37,869 nt of DNA, taken from positions 3,386,775 to 3,424,643 of the forward strand of contig BFEA01000022.1 of assembly GCA_003427395.1 (NCBI GenBank). The letters are read 5' to 3'. How positions within the stretch are numbered: the stretch's first letter is position 1; every line of letters begins with the position of its first letter. The notes under the pieces were generated by a model. It did no database searches, was not told the origin of the DNA, and saw only the letters and a program-made list of their open reading frames with translations. Of this stretch, positions 1 through 10,280 are shown piece by piece. The position numbers were made by a program, and so were the translations under genes. The stretch comes from Chara braunii (taxonomy: Eukaryota; Streptophyta; Charophyceae; Charales; Characeae).

Positions 1-2
1 AG

Positions 3-233
3 GAGGAATTTATAGAGCGCCCCCATCTCTTCAGGAATTATTTAACGTCGCAGTCAGGACGACGATCACAGCCAGAATCACAATGAACTCCCAACCAGAA
101 ATGTTTATAGACGGTCTGGTAAGCGTCTGTCATGGGTTGGCACACCCGGAGGAACTTCTATCAGCGCAGCAAGTGCCAAACAGGACAGCAGCCATCGCAT
201 GCGTGCACTACTCCCTGGGGCTGGCATGGTGAC
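3..233 (+). other. Open frame at left window edge, possible coding fragment
   Basis: Frame 3 is open from the window edge to a TGA near 231, about 75 codons, with an internal ATG at about 84 (MNSQPEMFIDGLV...). The composition looks protein-like (mixed hydrophobic and polar residues, no low complexity), but I recognise no domain. A GTAAG donor-like site lies downstream near 383, so this could be part of an exon or a decayed transposon reading frame. Its true start is outside the window. Nothing else is recognised between 234 and about 760. Confidence 0.2.
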
Positions 234-759
234 CGTGACCCAAGTGCTTCGACAAGGGCCCTTCAGAGGCACCGCCCTTTCTCCTTCCAGTATGCTTCTG
301 GGAAGATTGTCGTCTCTCAAGGTAGCGCGCTCACGACACCTCACCAAAAGAGAGGACTCTCAAGTTGGACTCACTTCCTCACGGTAAGAAGAGATTGAGA
401 GAGTAGATAAGGTAAGGGAACAACGTACCTGGAGATAGCTGCCCCCAACCACAGATTTCTCACCAATTGAGCTGATGTTGCATTTGATGACCGGTCATGA
501 CCTCGGTACCACCCACAACGCAATGCAGTGCCACCTTAGTCCAATCCCACATCAGCATGCTCTCATCACCAATCAAACATTCCGCTGTATCCCACGGCTA
601 ATAATGTCGTCAATAGCCTTCCGGTGCACCCCTCTCTACCCAGGGCGTGCACCTAGTGTAGCCTGACGTCACAAGTACCCACTGCGAAGAAGCATCATCA
701 ACGCACCAAGTCTGTATAACGCCAGCGTGCCAAAGGTAAGTGGCGATCAAACCAGGTCC

Positions 760-2005
760 GATACCAAATTGCAAGGAACACGAGTATGGACGAAGCACAG
801 AAATCCAGAATGCAAAATCACACTGAAGTCCAAGTATTCAAAGCCAAAGCAGATAGCACATGGAACCGAGTAACCATATCCCATTGAGAATGATACAGAA
901 GAATCGTGAGTCAATGTCCATGCCCAACAGGGCAACACCGACAGCATAACCCAAATGTAGCTCCCTCTTGTGAATGGCGCCAGGCGCCCTATCTACTCTA
1001 CAGCCTATCCTACAACTACAGCAATGAACAGCAACCAGACAACTTGACTACCAGCGAGTGATGATGTCAACACCAATGCAGACCTCCACCATCACCAGGT
1101 ACGTGTCATCTTCCCCACACTCTCCCTTGTTACCCACACAGCGCCCTTCACCTCCGAAGTACCACCTTCGCCCTCACCTCCCCTGCACCCTCTATTGATA
1201 ATTTCTTCATTCTATTCATATAGAAACATATTATCATTAATAAAATAGAATAATAATCATCATCATAAATAAATTGAATAGAAATATTCTAGATATAATG
1301 TATAGATAGGTATATTTAGATTATATATAGATATATATATCTTTAGGACACTATTATAGCATCTATTTGTTGAAACTTACTATGGCTGCCAGTGCCCTCA
1401 GTGCAGGCAGCGCCCTACCGCCTAGCGCTGGCCTGCTTGCTCTTAGCGCAGCACTGCCTTGCACAGCGCGGCACACATGCATCCGCGCAGCGTGCCCGCA
1501 TGTGCCAGCATTGGCCAAGATCCTTGCTGCCTCGCCCTGCTTGCCTATATGCCAATGCAGCATGTGGGCGGCCTTTCTTCAGCCTGCGACCGGGACCCAG
1601 AGGCTGAAGCCTTCCCGATACAGTTGGGCCCCGGAGCAATGCAGTTGCGCCTCTCTTCTCAAGGCCTGCGGCCAGATTCAGATAGTGGGCCGATTTTCCC
1701 TTTGGCATTTCGGCCTCTCTACCCAGCATGCATTGTCGGCCTCACGTTCGAGTGCCCAGGGCCTAACTAACTCAGAGGCCCTGGGCATTTCAGCATTTGC
1801 TGAAATCCGAGACTCGGTGCACTCCAACCAACTGGCGTGCTGCAACTGTATAGACCCCACTTCGTGAAATGTTGGCCGAGAGGGCTCTTGTGGATTTGCT
1901 GGCCGCCTTCACTTAGGGCGGGCACTAGGCTTGCTGGGGCCTTAGCCCAGAACATGTACATCATGGCAAGGCCCCTACTTGAGGGCTCAATCCTCACAGC
2001 CTCAA
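760..2005 (+). repeat. Dispersed repeat A, diverged copy of repeat B
   Basis: Colinear blocks are shared with 13900-15015. Near 770 is TTGCAAGGAACACGAGTATG, matching GTGCAAGGAATATGAGTGTG near 13909. Near 1097 is CAGGTACGT, also at about 14238; the spacing between these two blocks is about 327 bp here and 329 bp there. TATGGCTGCC near 1380 matches 14349. The best block is CACTTAGGGCGG followed by GCTTGCTGGGGCCTTAGCCC near 1911-1950, matching 14931-14970. The identity of the family is unknown; solo LTR, LTR remnant and non-autonomous element are all possible. The Ala/Cys-rich open frames inside (for example 1367-1867) are composition artefacts. Confidence 0.6.
1192..1378. repeat. AT-rich insertion inside repeat A
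   Basis: About 185 bp of A/T-dominated DNA (ATAGAATAATAATCATCATC..., TATATATAGATATATATATC) separates two blocks of repeat A that are adjacent in repeat B. It is therefore an insertion or local expansion specific to this copy. No terminal repeats or reading frame were recognised. Confidence 0.45.
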
Positions 2006-2096
2006 TAGATTAGGAGGTGCAGAGGAGGGGAAGAGTTCGTGGGAAACACATTAAAGGGAGGAGGGGGAACATGGGAAGGGCAGGGAAAAATTGTCG

Positions 2097-2098
<2 letters not shown>

Positions 2099-2139
<41 letters not shown>
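2099..2139. repeat. (AG)n microsatellite
   Basis: Uninterrupted AG dinucleotides for about 41 bp, followed by a G-rich tract. The Glu/Arg-repeat open frames over 2017-2525 are produced by this tract and the next one. Confidence 0.97.
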
Positions 2140-2142
<3 letters not shown>

Positions 2143-2265
2143 GGGGGGTCGGGGGTCAGGTCAGAGGGGAAAGACAACAGAGACAAGGCATCAAAATCAT
2201 GGAAGGAGGGCGGAGAGGGGAAGAGAGGGGGAGAGGGCGGGGAATAATCATCTCAGTACAGGGAG

Positions 2266-2268
<3 letters not shown>

Positions 2269-2318
<50 letters not shown>
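2269..2318. repeat. (AG)n microsatellite
   Basis: About 50 bp of uninterrupted AG, about 130 bp downstream of a similar tract. The DNA between them is purine-rich. From 2320 to 2735 I see no gene, only a T11 run near 2469-2480. Confidence 0.97.
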
Positions 2319-2321
<3 letters not shown>

Positions 2322-2737
2322 CTGACATCATGCTGTTCCTCCAGCTGCAGCAATAACCCATTGCTGGAATGCAGGCTGTTTCCACGGAGGTTGGCCGATA
2401 ACTTCACTGGGAAACTGGCAAGCCAAAGGACTGTTCCCCGGGTACCTGGCAACCTCAGATTCCAAAACTTTTTTTTTTTTCCGGAGGTGTGGCTTGCTAT
2501 CCCCCACAACTCCTTGTTGTTGTAAATCCCTCCTGTGTGGTATAGGCGCTGTAGTAGGCCATGCTTGTGGGGTACAGCACGTATGTCGACACGTGCTTGC
2601 TACGCAAGGACCGGGTGCACAGTAAACATGTTCTGAATCGTTGATATTCAGCTCTATTTCAATTATTTTCTGGTGCATTCATTGATCTCCTGCTTAAGTG
2701 TTGAGTCTCCTGACAGCATTCTCTTTTGAACCCCAGG

Positions 2738-2828
2738 ATGCCTGTTGCTGCGGTTGTGAAGCTCATCCCTACCAGAGAAGAACCATATTTCAGGAATAAC
2801 CTTCTCAGCCAGATTTGGAAGAAAAACG
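2738..2828 (+). CDS. Candidate first exon of an unrecognised host gene
   Basis: An ATG at 2738 opens a 30-codon frame beginning MPVAAVVKLIPTREEPYF. It runs to GAAAAACG, followed directly by a near-perfect donor, GTGAGT, at 2829-2834. A pyrimidine-rich stretch ending CCCCAG lies just upstream, so this may instead be an internal exon. The composition is protein-like (Arg/Lys, hydrophobics, no repeats). I found no convincing following exon before the retrotransposon at 3587, so the gene is either interrupted or not real. No family is recognised. Confidence 0.25.
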
Positions 2829-2834
2829 GTGAGT

Positions 2835-3586
2835 TTATTTTCTGCCTTGGCCTGGTTTGGTCATTGGATTGACACTTTGAACATGGAGAAATTCTGCTCT
2901 TAAGGTAGTCTCTTATTATGGTGTTGGATCCTGAGTCTTTATGGTTTTTTGAACCTTTTCTTTCGTTTTCGAACTCGCAACGGAATTGCCTTGACTTGGT
3001 GCCGCTCCTCTGATTCACAAATGGATTGCTTTATTTTTGAATATTTTTTCTCTATTCTTTATGTTTAACCTTCAATCCTTTTCTTCTTGTTCTAATTTCC
3101 TTTTTAACCACTGATTCGGGAAAAGAATTCAGCCCTGTACTGCCTCATATTTTTGAATCAATTGTGTAACCTGCAATCAGACTCGTCTTCTTCTTCGTTC
3201 AACATGCATGCAAACAGATGGCAATCTAAACTGGCGCCAGGCGCCCACACAAAGCTCAGAGATATCAAGGCCGAGAACACAGTTCAGATACAAACTCACT
3301 TCACACTGGCTATGGCGCCTGAGCGCCTAAACTTCACTTCCCCAATCTGTATTCACAGGGACTGTTTGCACACACTCAACTCTGGATCTCCCTGGATTTC
3401 CCACGCACGTTCACTCTGTATCTCACACACACACACACACACACACACCCTCACTACTAACTATCGCTAGCTATGGCAGCTATGGCCGTCGGCAACCACT
3501 CCCTACAAGCAGCGATGGCTGCTCTATCTTCCTCGCAGCCCACTTCGACTTTGGGCATCTGCAGACCACCTCGCACAAGACGCTAG
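2835..3586. other. Non-coding stretch, possible intron plus repeat-like DNA
   Basis: T-rich sequence from 2835 to about 3130 would fit an intron after the candidate exon. From 3225 the DNA resembles the repeat A/B family in vocabulary: TGGCGCCAGGCGCCC occurs both near 3233 and near 976. An (AC)n tract sits at 3424-3448. The chromovirus inserted at 3586/3587. No gene was recognised. Confidence 0.4.
3424..3448. repeat. (CA)n microsatellite
   Basis: About 12 uninterrupted CA units. Confidence 0.95.
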
Positions 3587-4761
3587 TGCAATGACTTGCT
3601 GGTTCCAGGTTGCCTGTAGCCTCTCTCTGACGAGGCTGTACCATAGGTAGGGACAGATTTGTAATTTTGTTTGGGTGAGGGCTAACCGAGAGACCTACCT
3701 GTAGGGAAAATTTGTGAGGGCTAACTCGAATTTCCTACAGCTATCCTAACTGCGAATAGCAGACCCGGGCTACCCCTAGGACAGACAGGCCCTATGGGCC
3801 TACGCTGATAGGCAGTCCTATAGCCTATAGCCGGGTAGGGAGAGGCCCTAGAGGCCGAAACAGAAACGGTACCGGTCGGTCAGTCAGTCCGGTCTAGGTC
3901 GTGTCTAGGCTAGTTTAGAGGATAGATAGGATGGGGACATCGGTTCTGGGCTTTTTGCAGTTGATACTTCGTGGTGGAAATTGCTGCGCACACGGTATCA
4001 GGTCGTGGTTGCTGATTCCGGTGGTGGAGACGGCGGACATAGCCAGACCTTCGGGGCGCTGACCAGACGGGTCAACGCTGTCCGCTCTGACTCTCTGGGA
4101 GTCAAAGCGGTCTGGGCTATGAGAGGTCTGATGCGTTGGAGCACGTGGTGCACTGCTGACCCTCCTCAGGAATAGGGTCCTAGTGGCGATGCAGCCATAG
4201 CTGCATCTTCTCAGAGGATATCATCGTCTGGACTTCATCTTCATCAGGGACTGTTGGCGCTGGGCTTCTTCTTCATCATCTGGGTGGCGATTGGCTCTGG
4301 GAGCCTGTTTCACTTTGGTGCAGGCCACTGAGTTGGATGTCAGGGTGGCGTTGGGTGTTACCTAGGGTTTCGGTGCTATTTTTAGCTGTTCCGGGTGGTG
4401 GGGTTGAGGCGCTACCCCTCTGAGGGTAGCACAACAGGGTTCTGAGGTCATTTTAGTTGAACGATGCTCTAAGTTTAATAAACAGTGGTAATACTGTGTA
4501 TGAGTTGTCATCTCTTCATTGATTTCTGGTTGTGATCACTCGGTTGTCTTCTATGAATGATTGTTGGGACTTACGTGGAGAGAATTCACTGAATTGTGTA
4601 TTCTGTCACTTCGCTTCTCCGAGTCTTCCGCTGCGTTTTCTTTTCTGGGCGGTGTGACCCTCCACTACCTCTCCCCTTCCTTTTGTGCATGTATGGGCAT
4701 GTACGGGAGTTCCTGTGAGTGAGTGCTGATAAAATTTCAACAGACAATCATGTTTATAACA
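3587..4761 (+). repeat. 5' LTR of the chromovirus (1175 bp)
   Basis: It begins TGCAATGACT and ends ATAACA. It aligns end to end with 11821-13031 with about 45 substitutions by hand count, some 36-37 of them transitions. Relative to the 3' copy it lacks 34 bp after GTGAGGG near 3720 and 2 bp near 4069. A candidate polyadenylation signal AATAAA is at 4477-4482. No clear TATA box was seen in U3. Confidence 0.95.
4477..4482 (+). promoter_or_regulatory. AATAAA polyadenylation signal candidate in the LTR
   Basis: AATAAA occurs at the same LTR position in both copies (4477 and 12747), which fits the R-region polyadenylation signal of an LTR. The assignment is by motif only. Confidence 0.5.
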
Positions 4762-4763
4762 GT

Positions 4764-4775
4764 TGGTATCGGAGC
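4764..4775 (+). other. Primer binding site, initiator-Met tRNA type
   Basis: TGGTATCGGAGC starts two bases after the 5' LTR end. It differs at one base from TGGTATCAGAGC, the complement of the 3' end of plant initiator-Met tRNA, the usual minus-strand primer of plant LTR retrotransposons. The mismatch is a transition and may be decay. Confidence 0.85.
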
Positions 4776-6123
4776 AGATCGGACCCAGACAGTGGCAAGA
4801 TGATGGACTGAGGCAGCCATCACTACCTGAGAGCTTCTGACGTTGGATTTCATGGAGGAATCACATCTTCAGTACTGCGCTCAATAGGGTGTTGGTGAGG
4901 AGTGTGTGGTGGTTGGTATGACATAGAGATTGGTGGCGATTCAGTGCTCAGTGGCCTGAGAGGCACTAAGGGGCTATTTTTAGCCCAAGCGTTGACTCTG
5001 CTGGTGACGAAATACCTGGGGGTATGTCGAGTTTCAGATTCTGGGCTAGATACAGTGAATCTGATTAGTGGGGGTTAATCGCCATATCAAGAACTACATT
5101 ATCACCAAGTTTCAGGAGATTTGGAACGTGGGAGCACCAGGAACAGTGAATTGAAGAAACTGGCGAGATGGCAGCCATAGCTAGTTCAGCTTCTTCGTCC
5201 AGTGTCTTGCCCTGAAGTAAGTGTGTTCCTTACTCAAGTCCCTGTAGCGAGTCTGATAGTTGTGATTATACTGGGAAAATTGAAATTGTATGTCTATAGA
5301 CAGTGAAACTTGAAAATCGCACTGCCTGACAGCCAAAGCTATTTCCCCTACCTATCTACTTTGACTTCTACTGACTTTGTTTGACCTCCTCTCTGTCTCA
5401 AATTGCATCTCTGACTGTGTTACAGTATTGCGATTCAGTACACATAGTGAATTGAGTAGTTCAGGGTCTGTATGTCAGTGATAATGAAATTTTGAATGTT
5501 GCGCTGCCATAGCCAATGCTTGGGGCAGCTAGGGTTTATCATATCTTAGATTCTGTCCGTCAGAATTTCAGTCTGTCAGTCCCCCTGGAATCGCAATTCA
5601 GTATTGAGTCAGTGTCTGAAAGCGCTATACTGGAATTGATGTTTTGAGTAAGATACAGTGATACCTTTACTTCGCCTCACCTATAGCGGGGCATACAGGG
5701 TCCAACAGTGCCAGTGTCAGTAGTAGGAGTCTAAGAATAGCTTGATCAGTCATCCGCTGCATCTTGGTTGACTACTGAGTTCTGTTAATTGCTACTGACT
5801 CTCTGCGCTATTCTAACCTTCCTACTTATAGTCCAAGGTTGCATCCTGACTAATTATCTGACAGTGACTCTGGGGTTATAATACTCAGATGAGGGTTCTG
5901 GGCCGTGAATGAAAAATCGCAAGCTGATTTTATCTGGACTTATCCTAAACTGACCCAGAACAGCCCTCAACGGCCTACAGAGGTTGAGCGCTCTTCTGCC
6001 CTTTACACCACGTCTCTTCTCATCAGGTGGCAGTGATTACATCAGTGGTTGCGTGTGTAATCTTAATCCCTGCTGACCTTGTATCTGTCTGTCATATTTA
6101 TTTGACTGGCTGAGTGGTTCATT
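4776..6123 (+). other. Long non-coding leader of the chromovirus
   Basis: About 1.35 kb between the primer site and the gag start, with no open frame worth reporting. Packaging and dimerisation signals of LTR elements normally lie here, but none can be identified by eye. Confidence 0.6.
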
Positions 6124-6915
6124 ATGGCTGACGCTGAAACGAAGATTGAGGGAGGAGAAACTTCCATTAGCCCTCCTCAAGTTCCTCTCTCTCCTCTGGA
6201 GGTGGCTCTGTGTGAGGTTGAGCAGGCTCGCCTCAAGCCATAGGCCCAGATCCAGCGTTTGAAACAGGAGATGGAGGAAGCTCAGGAGGCTAGTAAGAAT
6301 GAAGAGAGGAGGAGACAACTACGAAAGGATGTTGAAAAGGTTGTCACGAGTAGTACTTCCATTCAGTACAGTAAGGATACTGCTGAGTTGGTGCCGTTAA
6401 CAGACACCATCAACAGGTCTTACTTTTCTAACTGGGACCAGCGGATACTCGCGCTCGAGACCCAAGGTTCTGCCATCGACCGAAAGGTTGATAAACTGCC
6501 AGCAAGCCTTGAGTCCCTGACGGGGAGTGTGAACAACATTCTGCAGCATCTGCACCTACCTGTCCCTTCTCCCCAACCTCCTCAACCTTCCCCAATGCCT
6601 TCTACACCATCTCACAGTCGGCCATCTTCACCTGCTGGTTCCCATGTGTCCACTATCTCTGTTCCCTCTGGCACATCTGATCCGTGGCAGCCCAAGCTGA
6701 CGCCACCTCCAAAGTATTATGGGGAAGACCCCAAGGTGGACGTTTCAGATTGGGTTACTGCTATGCAGGCGTACCTGGGCAACTTTGTATGTCCAAAGGT
6801 GACAAAGGTAGGGACCATTCTGGGTCGTTTGGAGAGGACTGCACTGAAATGGTGCACCTCCACTGCAGCGAAACAGAACTTGCCCATGGACAAATGGGCA
6901 CAACAGCTGAAGGTG

Positions 6916-8007
6916 GAGGGGTTGTTGCAGGCCCTGCGGGACCGGTTTGCAGACAGGGAAATACTGCTGCTGGGCTCGCGCAGATTTGAGGGTTCCCTGT
7001 CCAAGCTCTATAGTTTGTTTGAGAGCTTGACTGCAACACCCGGTCAGGAGATGAGTGAGTCTGACCAGCTCACTCACTTCCTGCGCGCAGCGCCTCCAGA
7101 CTACTCCATCGCTCTCTACTCTCAGGACCATAAGGACTGGAGGTCCTTTGGCAAAGCGGCCCTGGACCTGGAGTCTCGGCTCAAGGTTCAGTAACCTTCT
7201 GAAGGAAGGAGGAGACCCTCTTCCAGGGGACAGCGCAGGAAGAAGGGTGCTCTATTGGCTGCTGATGCAAGTTCTGATTCTGATGCATCTCAGCGTGGCA
7301 GTCCTCCATCTGAGATTGCATTAGTATCAGCAGTTGAGCCAGCCGTTCTTGCCCTGGCTGAGAACCTTGCTGCAATCTTCAAGGGAAAGACTGGCAGCAG
7401 CAGCAACAAGGCCTCAACCAGCCAGAAGGGGAAAGGGAAGGGGCATGCCTCTTCCCCTCAGGCCCAAAGAGGGGTTGTTGCAGGCCCTGCGGGACCGGTT
7501 TGCAGACAGGGAAATACTGCTGCTGGGCTCGCGCAGATTTGAGGGTTCCCTGTCCAAGCTCTACAGTTTGTTTGAGAGCTTGACTGCAACACCCAGTCTA
7601 GAGATGAGTGAGTCTGACCAGCTCACTCACTTCCTGCGCGCAGCGCCTCCAGACTACTCCATCGCTCTCTACTCTCAGGGCCATAAGGACTGGAGGTCCT
7701 TTGGCAAAGCGGCCCTGGACCTGGAGTCTCGGCTCAAGGTTCAAGAACCTTCTGAAGGAAGGAGGAGACCCTCTTCCAGGGGACAGCGCAGGAAGAAGGG
7801 TGCTCTATTGTCTGTTGATGCATGTTCTGATTCTGATGCATTCATCTGAGATTGCATCAGTATCAGCAGTTCAGCCAGCCGTTCTTGCCCTGGTTGAGAA
7901 CCTTGCTGCAATCTTCAAGGGAAAGACTGGCAGCAGCAGCAACAAGGCCTCAACCAGCCAGAAGGGGAAAGGGAAGGGACGTGCCTCTTCCCCTCAGGCC
8001 CAAAGAG
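6916..8007 (+). repeat. Tandem duplication inside gag (553-bp offset)
   Basis: Copy 1 starts at 6916 and copy 2 at 7469, both with GAGGGGTTGTTGCAGGCCCT; they end at about 7471 and 8007. Copy 2 lacks 17 bp within the segment after GATGCAT near 7838. Outside that gap I count about 15 substitutions in 535 bp. The outer edges share only GAG (6916-6918 and 8005-8007), the size of microhomology expected for end joining or template switching. An offset of 553 is not a multiple of three, so the event destroyed the gag frame. Confidence 0.95.
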
Positions 8008-8123
8008 CTAACCTACCACGACACGTCCATTGGCCAGTTAACATCATGGATCCTTCCACCCTTCCCTGGAGAGCGCTCAGGATCCAGGAAGGGCAATGGC
8101 AAAAAAGGAAGGAGCGTGAGGTT

Positions 8124-8162
8124 TGTTTTCGCTGCGAGGGGGACCACTTCCTGGAGGATTGT
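8124..8162 (+). other. Gag zinc knuckle (CX2CX3HX4C)
   Basis: CFRCEGDHFLEDC, the nucleocapsid RNA-binding motif. The usual CCHC spacing is CX2CX4HX4C; here only three residues separate the second Cys from the His. That could be a natural variant or a lost codon. Confidence 0.8.
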
Positions 8163-8205
8163 CCCCACATGCCTCGCAAACCTGGTGCTAGTCCAAAAAA
8201 CTAGA

Positions 8206-8874
8206 CCAGCAAAGGGAAGTGGAGTTAGCAGCTCCCTCCACTTGTGCTGATTCAGATTCTGACGAGTCTGAATTTGCATCTACCCTCACTGACTCTGTTG
8301 GAGTTGCTGAGTCAGGATCCTTCACTTACGTGGACCCTGACCTGGATGAGACGTGGCAGGAAGATGACTGCCAGACTTTTGCTGATCTTTTCCTGTCTTT
8401 GCAGGAAAAGAAGAAGCATAAATCAGACCTCATCTTGCTGTGACCCTGGGAGCCAGGATCAAAGGCCTACTAGACTGTGGGGCTACGAGGAACTTCATCT
8501 CTCCCAAGGTTGTCAGCAAGCTGCATCGGGATGGGAGATTGGTGAAGTTGCAGCAGTCGCTGGAAGTCAGTATAGGGGACTCTTCCACAATTAGGATTAC
8601 TACTGCTGTCAAGAACCTACCGGTTATCTTTGACAAGCAGGAGAAGGTCAGGCAGCGCCTGAACTTCTATGTTTTCCCTAATGTGCCTTTTGATCTTGTC
8701 TTCTCCATGCAGTGGCTTGAGGCTACTAACCCTAGGATCGACTGGCAGATCCCCAGGGTAGAGCTCCCTGACTGTAGAGGGGACTATCAGCCTTGTGTGC
8801 TAGCTGATGGGTACCATCCAGTTAGCAGTTGCTATTGTCTGAGGGCACACGAGTTCTTTCAGCTCTCTCGCTAG
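8206..8874 (+). pseudogene. pol: Protease (retropepsin-like) region of pol, broken
   Basis: An acidic linker in frame 2 (about 8219-8443, with DSDSDESEF) leads into a frame-1 segment from about 8445. That segment carries the aspartic-protease motif LLDCGATRNFIS, with the catalytic Asp codon at 8473-8475. Retropepsins cleave the Gag-Pol polyprotein and normally read D-S/T-G at the active site; here a Cys (TGT, 8476-8478) takes the Ser/Thr place. The decayed element at 17-20 kb has DSGATRNFMS at the same point. The segment continues through FDLVFSMQWLE, a typical end of the protease fold, to a TAG at 8872-8874. The frame change near 8443 is a second break. Confidence 0.8.
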
Positions 8875-10280
8875 ACTGCCCACATACGTATGTTTGTCGC
8901 ATATGTGAAACAAACTGGTGTGGATGCTGCTCCTTGTCCTGCACCGATTCAGCAGGTTTTGGACCGGTATCCAGACCTGATGCAGGAGCTACTGGACTCG
9001 TCCATAGGTAGACCCAACATAGGATTGAGCTCCTGCCAGGTGCGGTCCCTCCCAAGGGCCGTATCTACAGGATGTCACCTGCTGAACTCGATGAGCTCAG
9101 GAGACAACTTGAGACCCTGACCAGCAAGGGCTGGATCAGACCTAACACATCTGAATTTGGGGCCCCAGTTCTCTTTGTTCCAAAGGGAAATGGAGAATTC
9201 AGGATGTGTGTCGACTACAGGGGTCTCAATAAGATCATTAGGAAGTCTACAGAGCCCCTTCCTAGGATTGATGATCTGCTGGACATGGTGCAGGGTTGCA
9301 CGATTTTCGGCAAGATCGATCTCAAATCTGGCTATCACCAGATTGAGATGGTTGAAGGCGATGTCCACAAGACCGCCTTCAAGACCAGATACGACACTTA
9401 TGAGTACCTTGTCATGCCTTTCGGTCTTTGCAACGCCCCTGGCTCGTAGTTGTGTACCTGGATGATGTCTTGGTATTCAGTCAATCTGTCGAGGAGCATG
9501 CGCAGCATCTGGCTCGGGTTCTCCAGGCACTACATGAGGCCCAGTATAAGATCAACAGGGAAAAGTCCTCCTTTGGAGTGACTTTTGTGACTTATCTGGG
9601 ACATGTAATCTCGGGGGAAGGGCTGGCTCCTGAAGCAACTAAGGTTGCTGCGATTCAGGACTGGGCACAACCTACCATAGTACGTGATGTCCGGTCATTC
9701 CTGGGCATTGCATCTTACTACAGGAAGTTCGTCAAGAACTTCTCTGCTATTGCTGCACCCCTGACTCATCTTACAAAGAAAGACACCCACTTTCTTTGGA
9801 CATCAGACTGTCAGCAGGCTTTTACATGCCTCAAGGAGGCCTTGATGCGTGCACCTATTCTGAAGCTACCTGACCCTACCTTGCCCTTCGTACTAACTAC
9901 TGATGCTAGCCAGTATGGGGTTGGGGCAGTACTTCAGCAGGATGGTGGGCATGGTCTGCAGCCGGTTGAGTATATGAGTAAAAAGATCAAAGTAAAGAAG
10001 CTGCAGGATTCCACGTACGAGAAAGAGCTATATGCTCTAGTGTCAGCACTAAAGCATTGGAAGCATTTCCTCATGGGCAAGCACTTCCAGATCTATTCAG
10101 ATCACTCCACCTTACAGTGGTTGAAGACCCAAGGGGAACTGAATGACAAGCTTGCGCGCTACATTCAGTTCATTGATCTCTTCGACTTTGAACTGAAGCA
10201 CAAGAAGGGCTGCTACAATCGTGTAGCAGACGCCTTTTCTCGTAGGCTTGACGCTCTCTGCCTGATCTCCTCTACTCATA
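8875..10280 (+). pseudogene. pol: Reverse transcriptase and RNase H of the chromovirus, broken
   Basis: RT copies the element's RNA into DNA and RNase H removes the RNA strand. From 8875 to about 9000 frame 1 reads PAPIQQVLDRYPDLMQE. Frame 3 then carries the fingers and palm: [42 protein letters not shown] and MPFGLCNAP. After NAP, near 9440, a deletion removes the segment that normally precedes the catalytic strand and shifts to frame 2, which resumes at [12 protein letters not shown] (YLDD codons 9455-9466). Connection and RNase H follow, with acidic residues at TDAS (9902-9904), YEKELYAL (Glu 10025-10027), YSDHSTL (Asp 10100-10102) and VADAFSRR (Asp 10229-10231). RNase H looks complete; RT cannot be functional. 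Confidence 0.93.

Larger units (their letters stand above)
6124..8204 (+). pseudogene. gag: gag polyprotein of the chromovirus, broken
   Basis: Gag forms the virus-like particle and binds the element's RNA. The chosen start is the ATG at 6124 (MADAETKIEGG...). A TAG interrupts at 6241, and the same frame resumes to a TAA at 7192. In order there is a charged, coiled-coil-like stretch (about residues 46-75, EMEEAQEASKNEERRRQLRK), a Pro/Ser-rich linker (about 140-180), then a retrotransposon gag core starting near PPKYYGEDPKV and containing ALRDRFADRE and HFLRAAPPDYS. A 553-bp internal duplication moves the downstream part out of frame, and a 17-bp deletion in the second copy shifts it again. 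The zinc knuckle is reached only in frame 3. The frame finally ends at 8204, next to an A6 run where a 1-base slip separates it from the protease region. Confidence 0.85.

Noticed and set aside
1367-1867. 166-codon Ala/Cys-rich plus-strand frame
   Set aside because: Lies in a dispersed repeat, overlaps four other open frames, and the matching region of repeat B does not conserve it.
2017-2525. Arg/Glu-repeat proteins over the AG tracts
   Set aside because: Three frames are open only because AG repeats contain no stops; no protein-like flanks.
3981-4175. 64-codon frame in the 5' LTR
   Set aside because: Not conserved in the 3' LTR copy, where a 2-bp insertion shifts it; LTRs do not normally code.
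4776-6123. Extra gene between primer site and gag
   Set aside because: Stops are frequent in all frames and no motif is visible.
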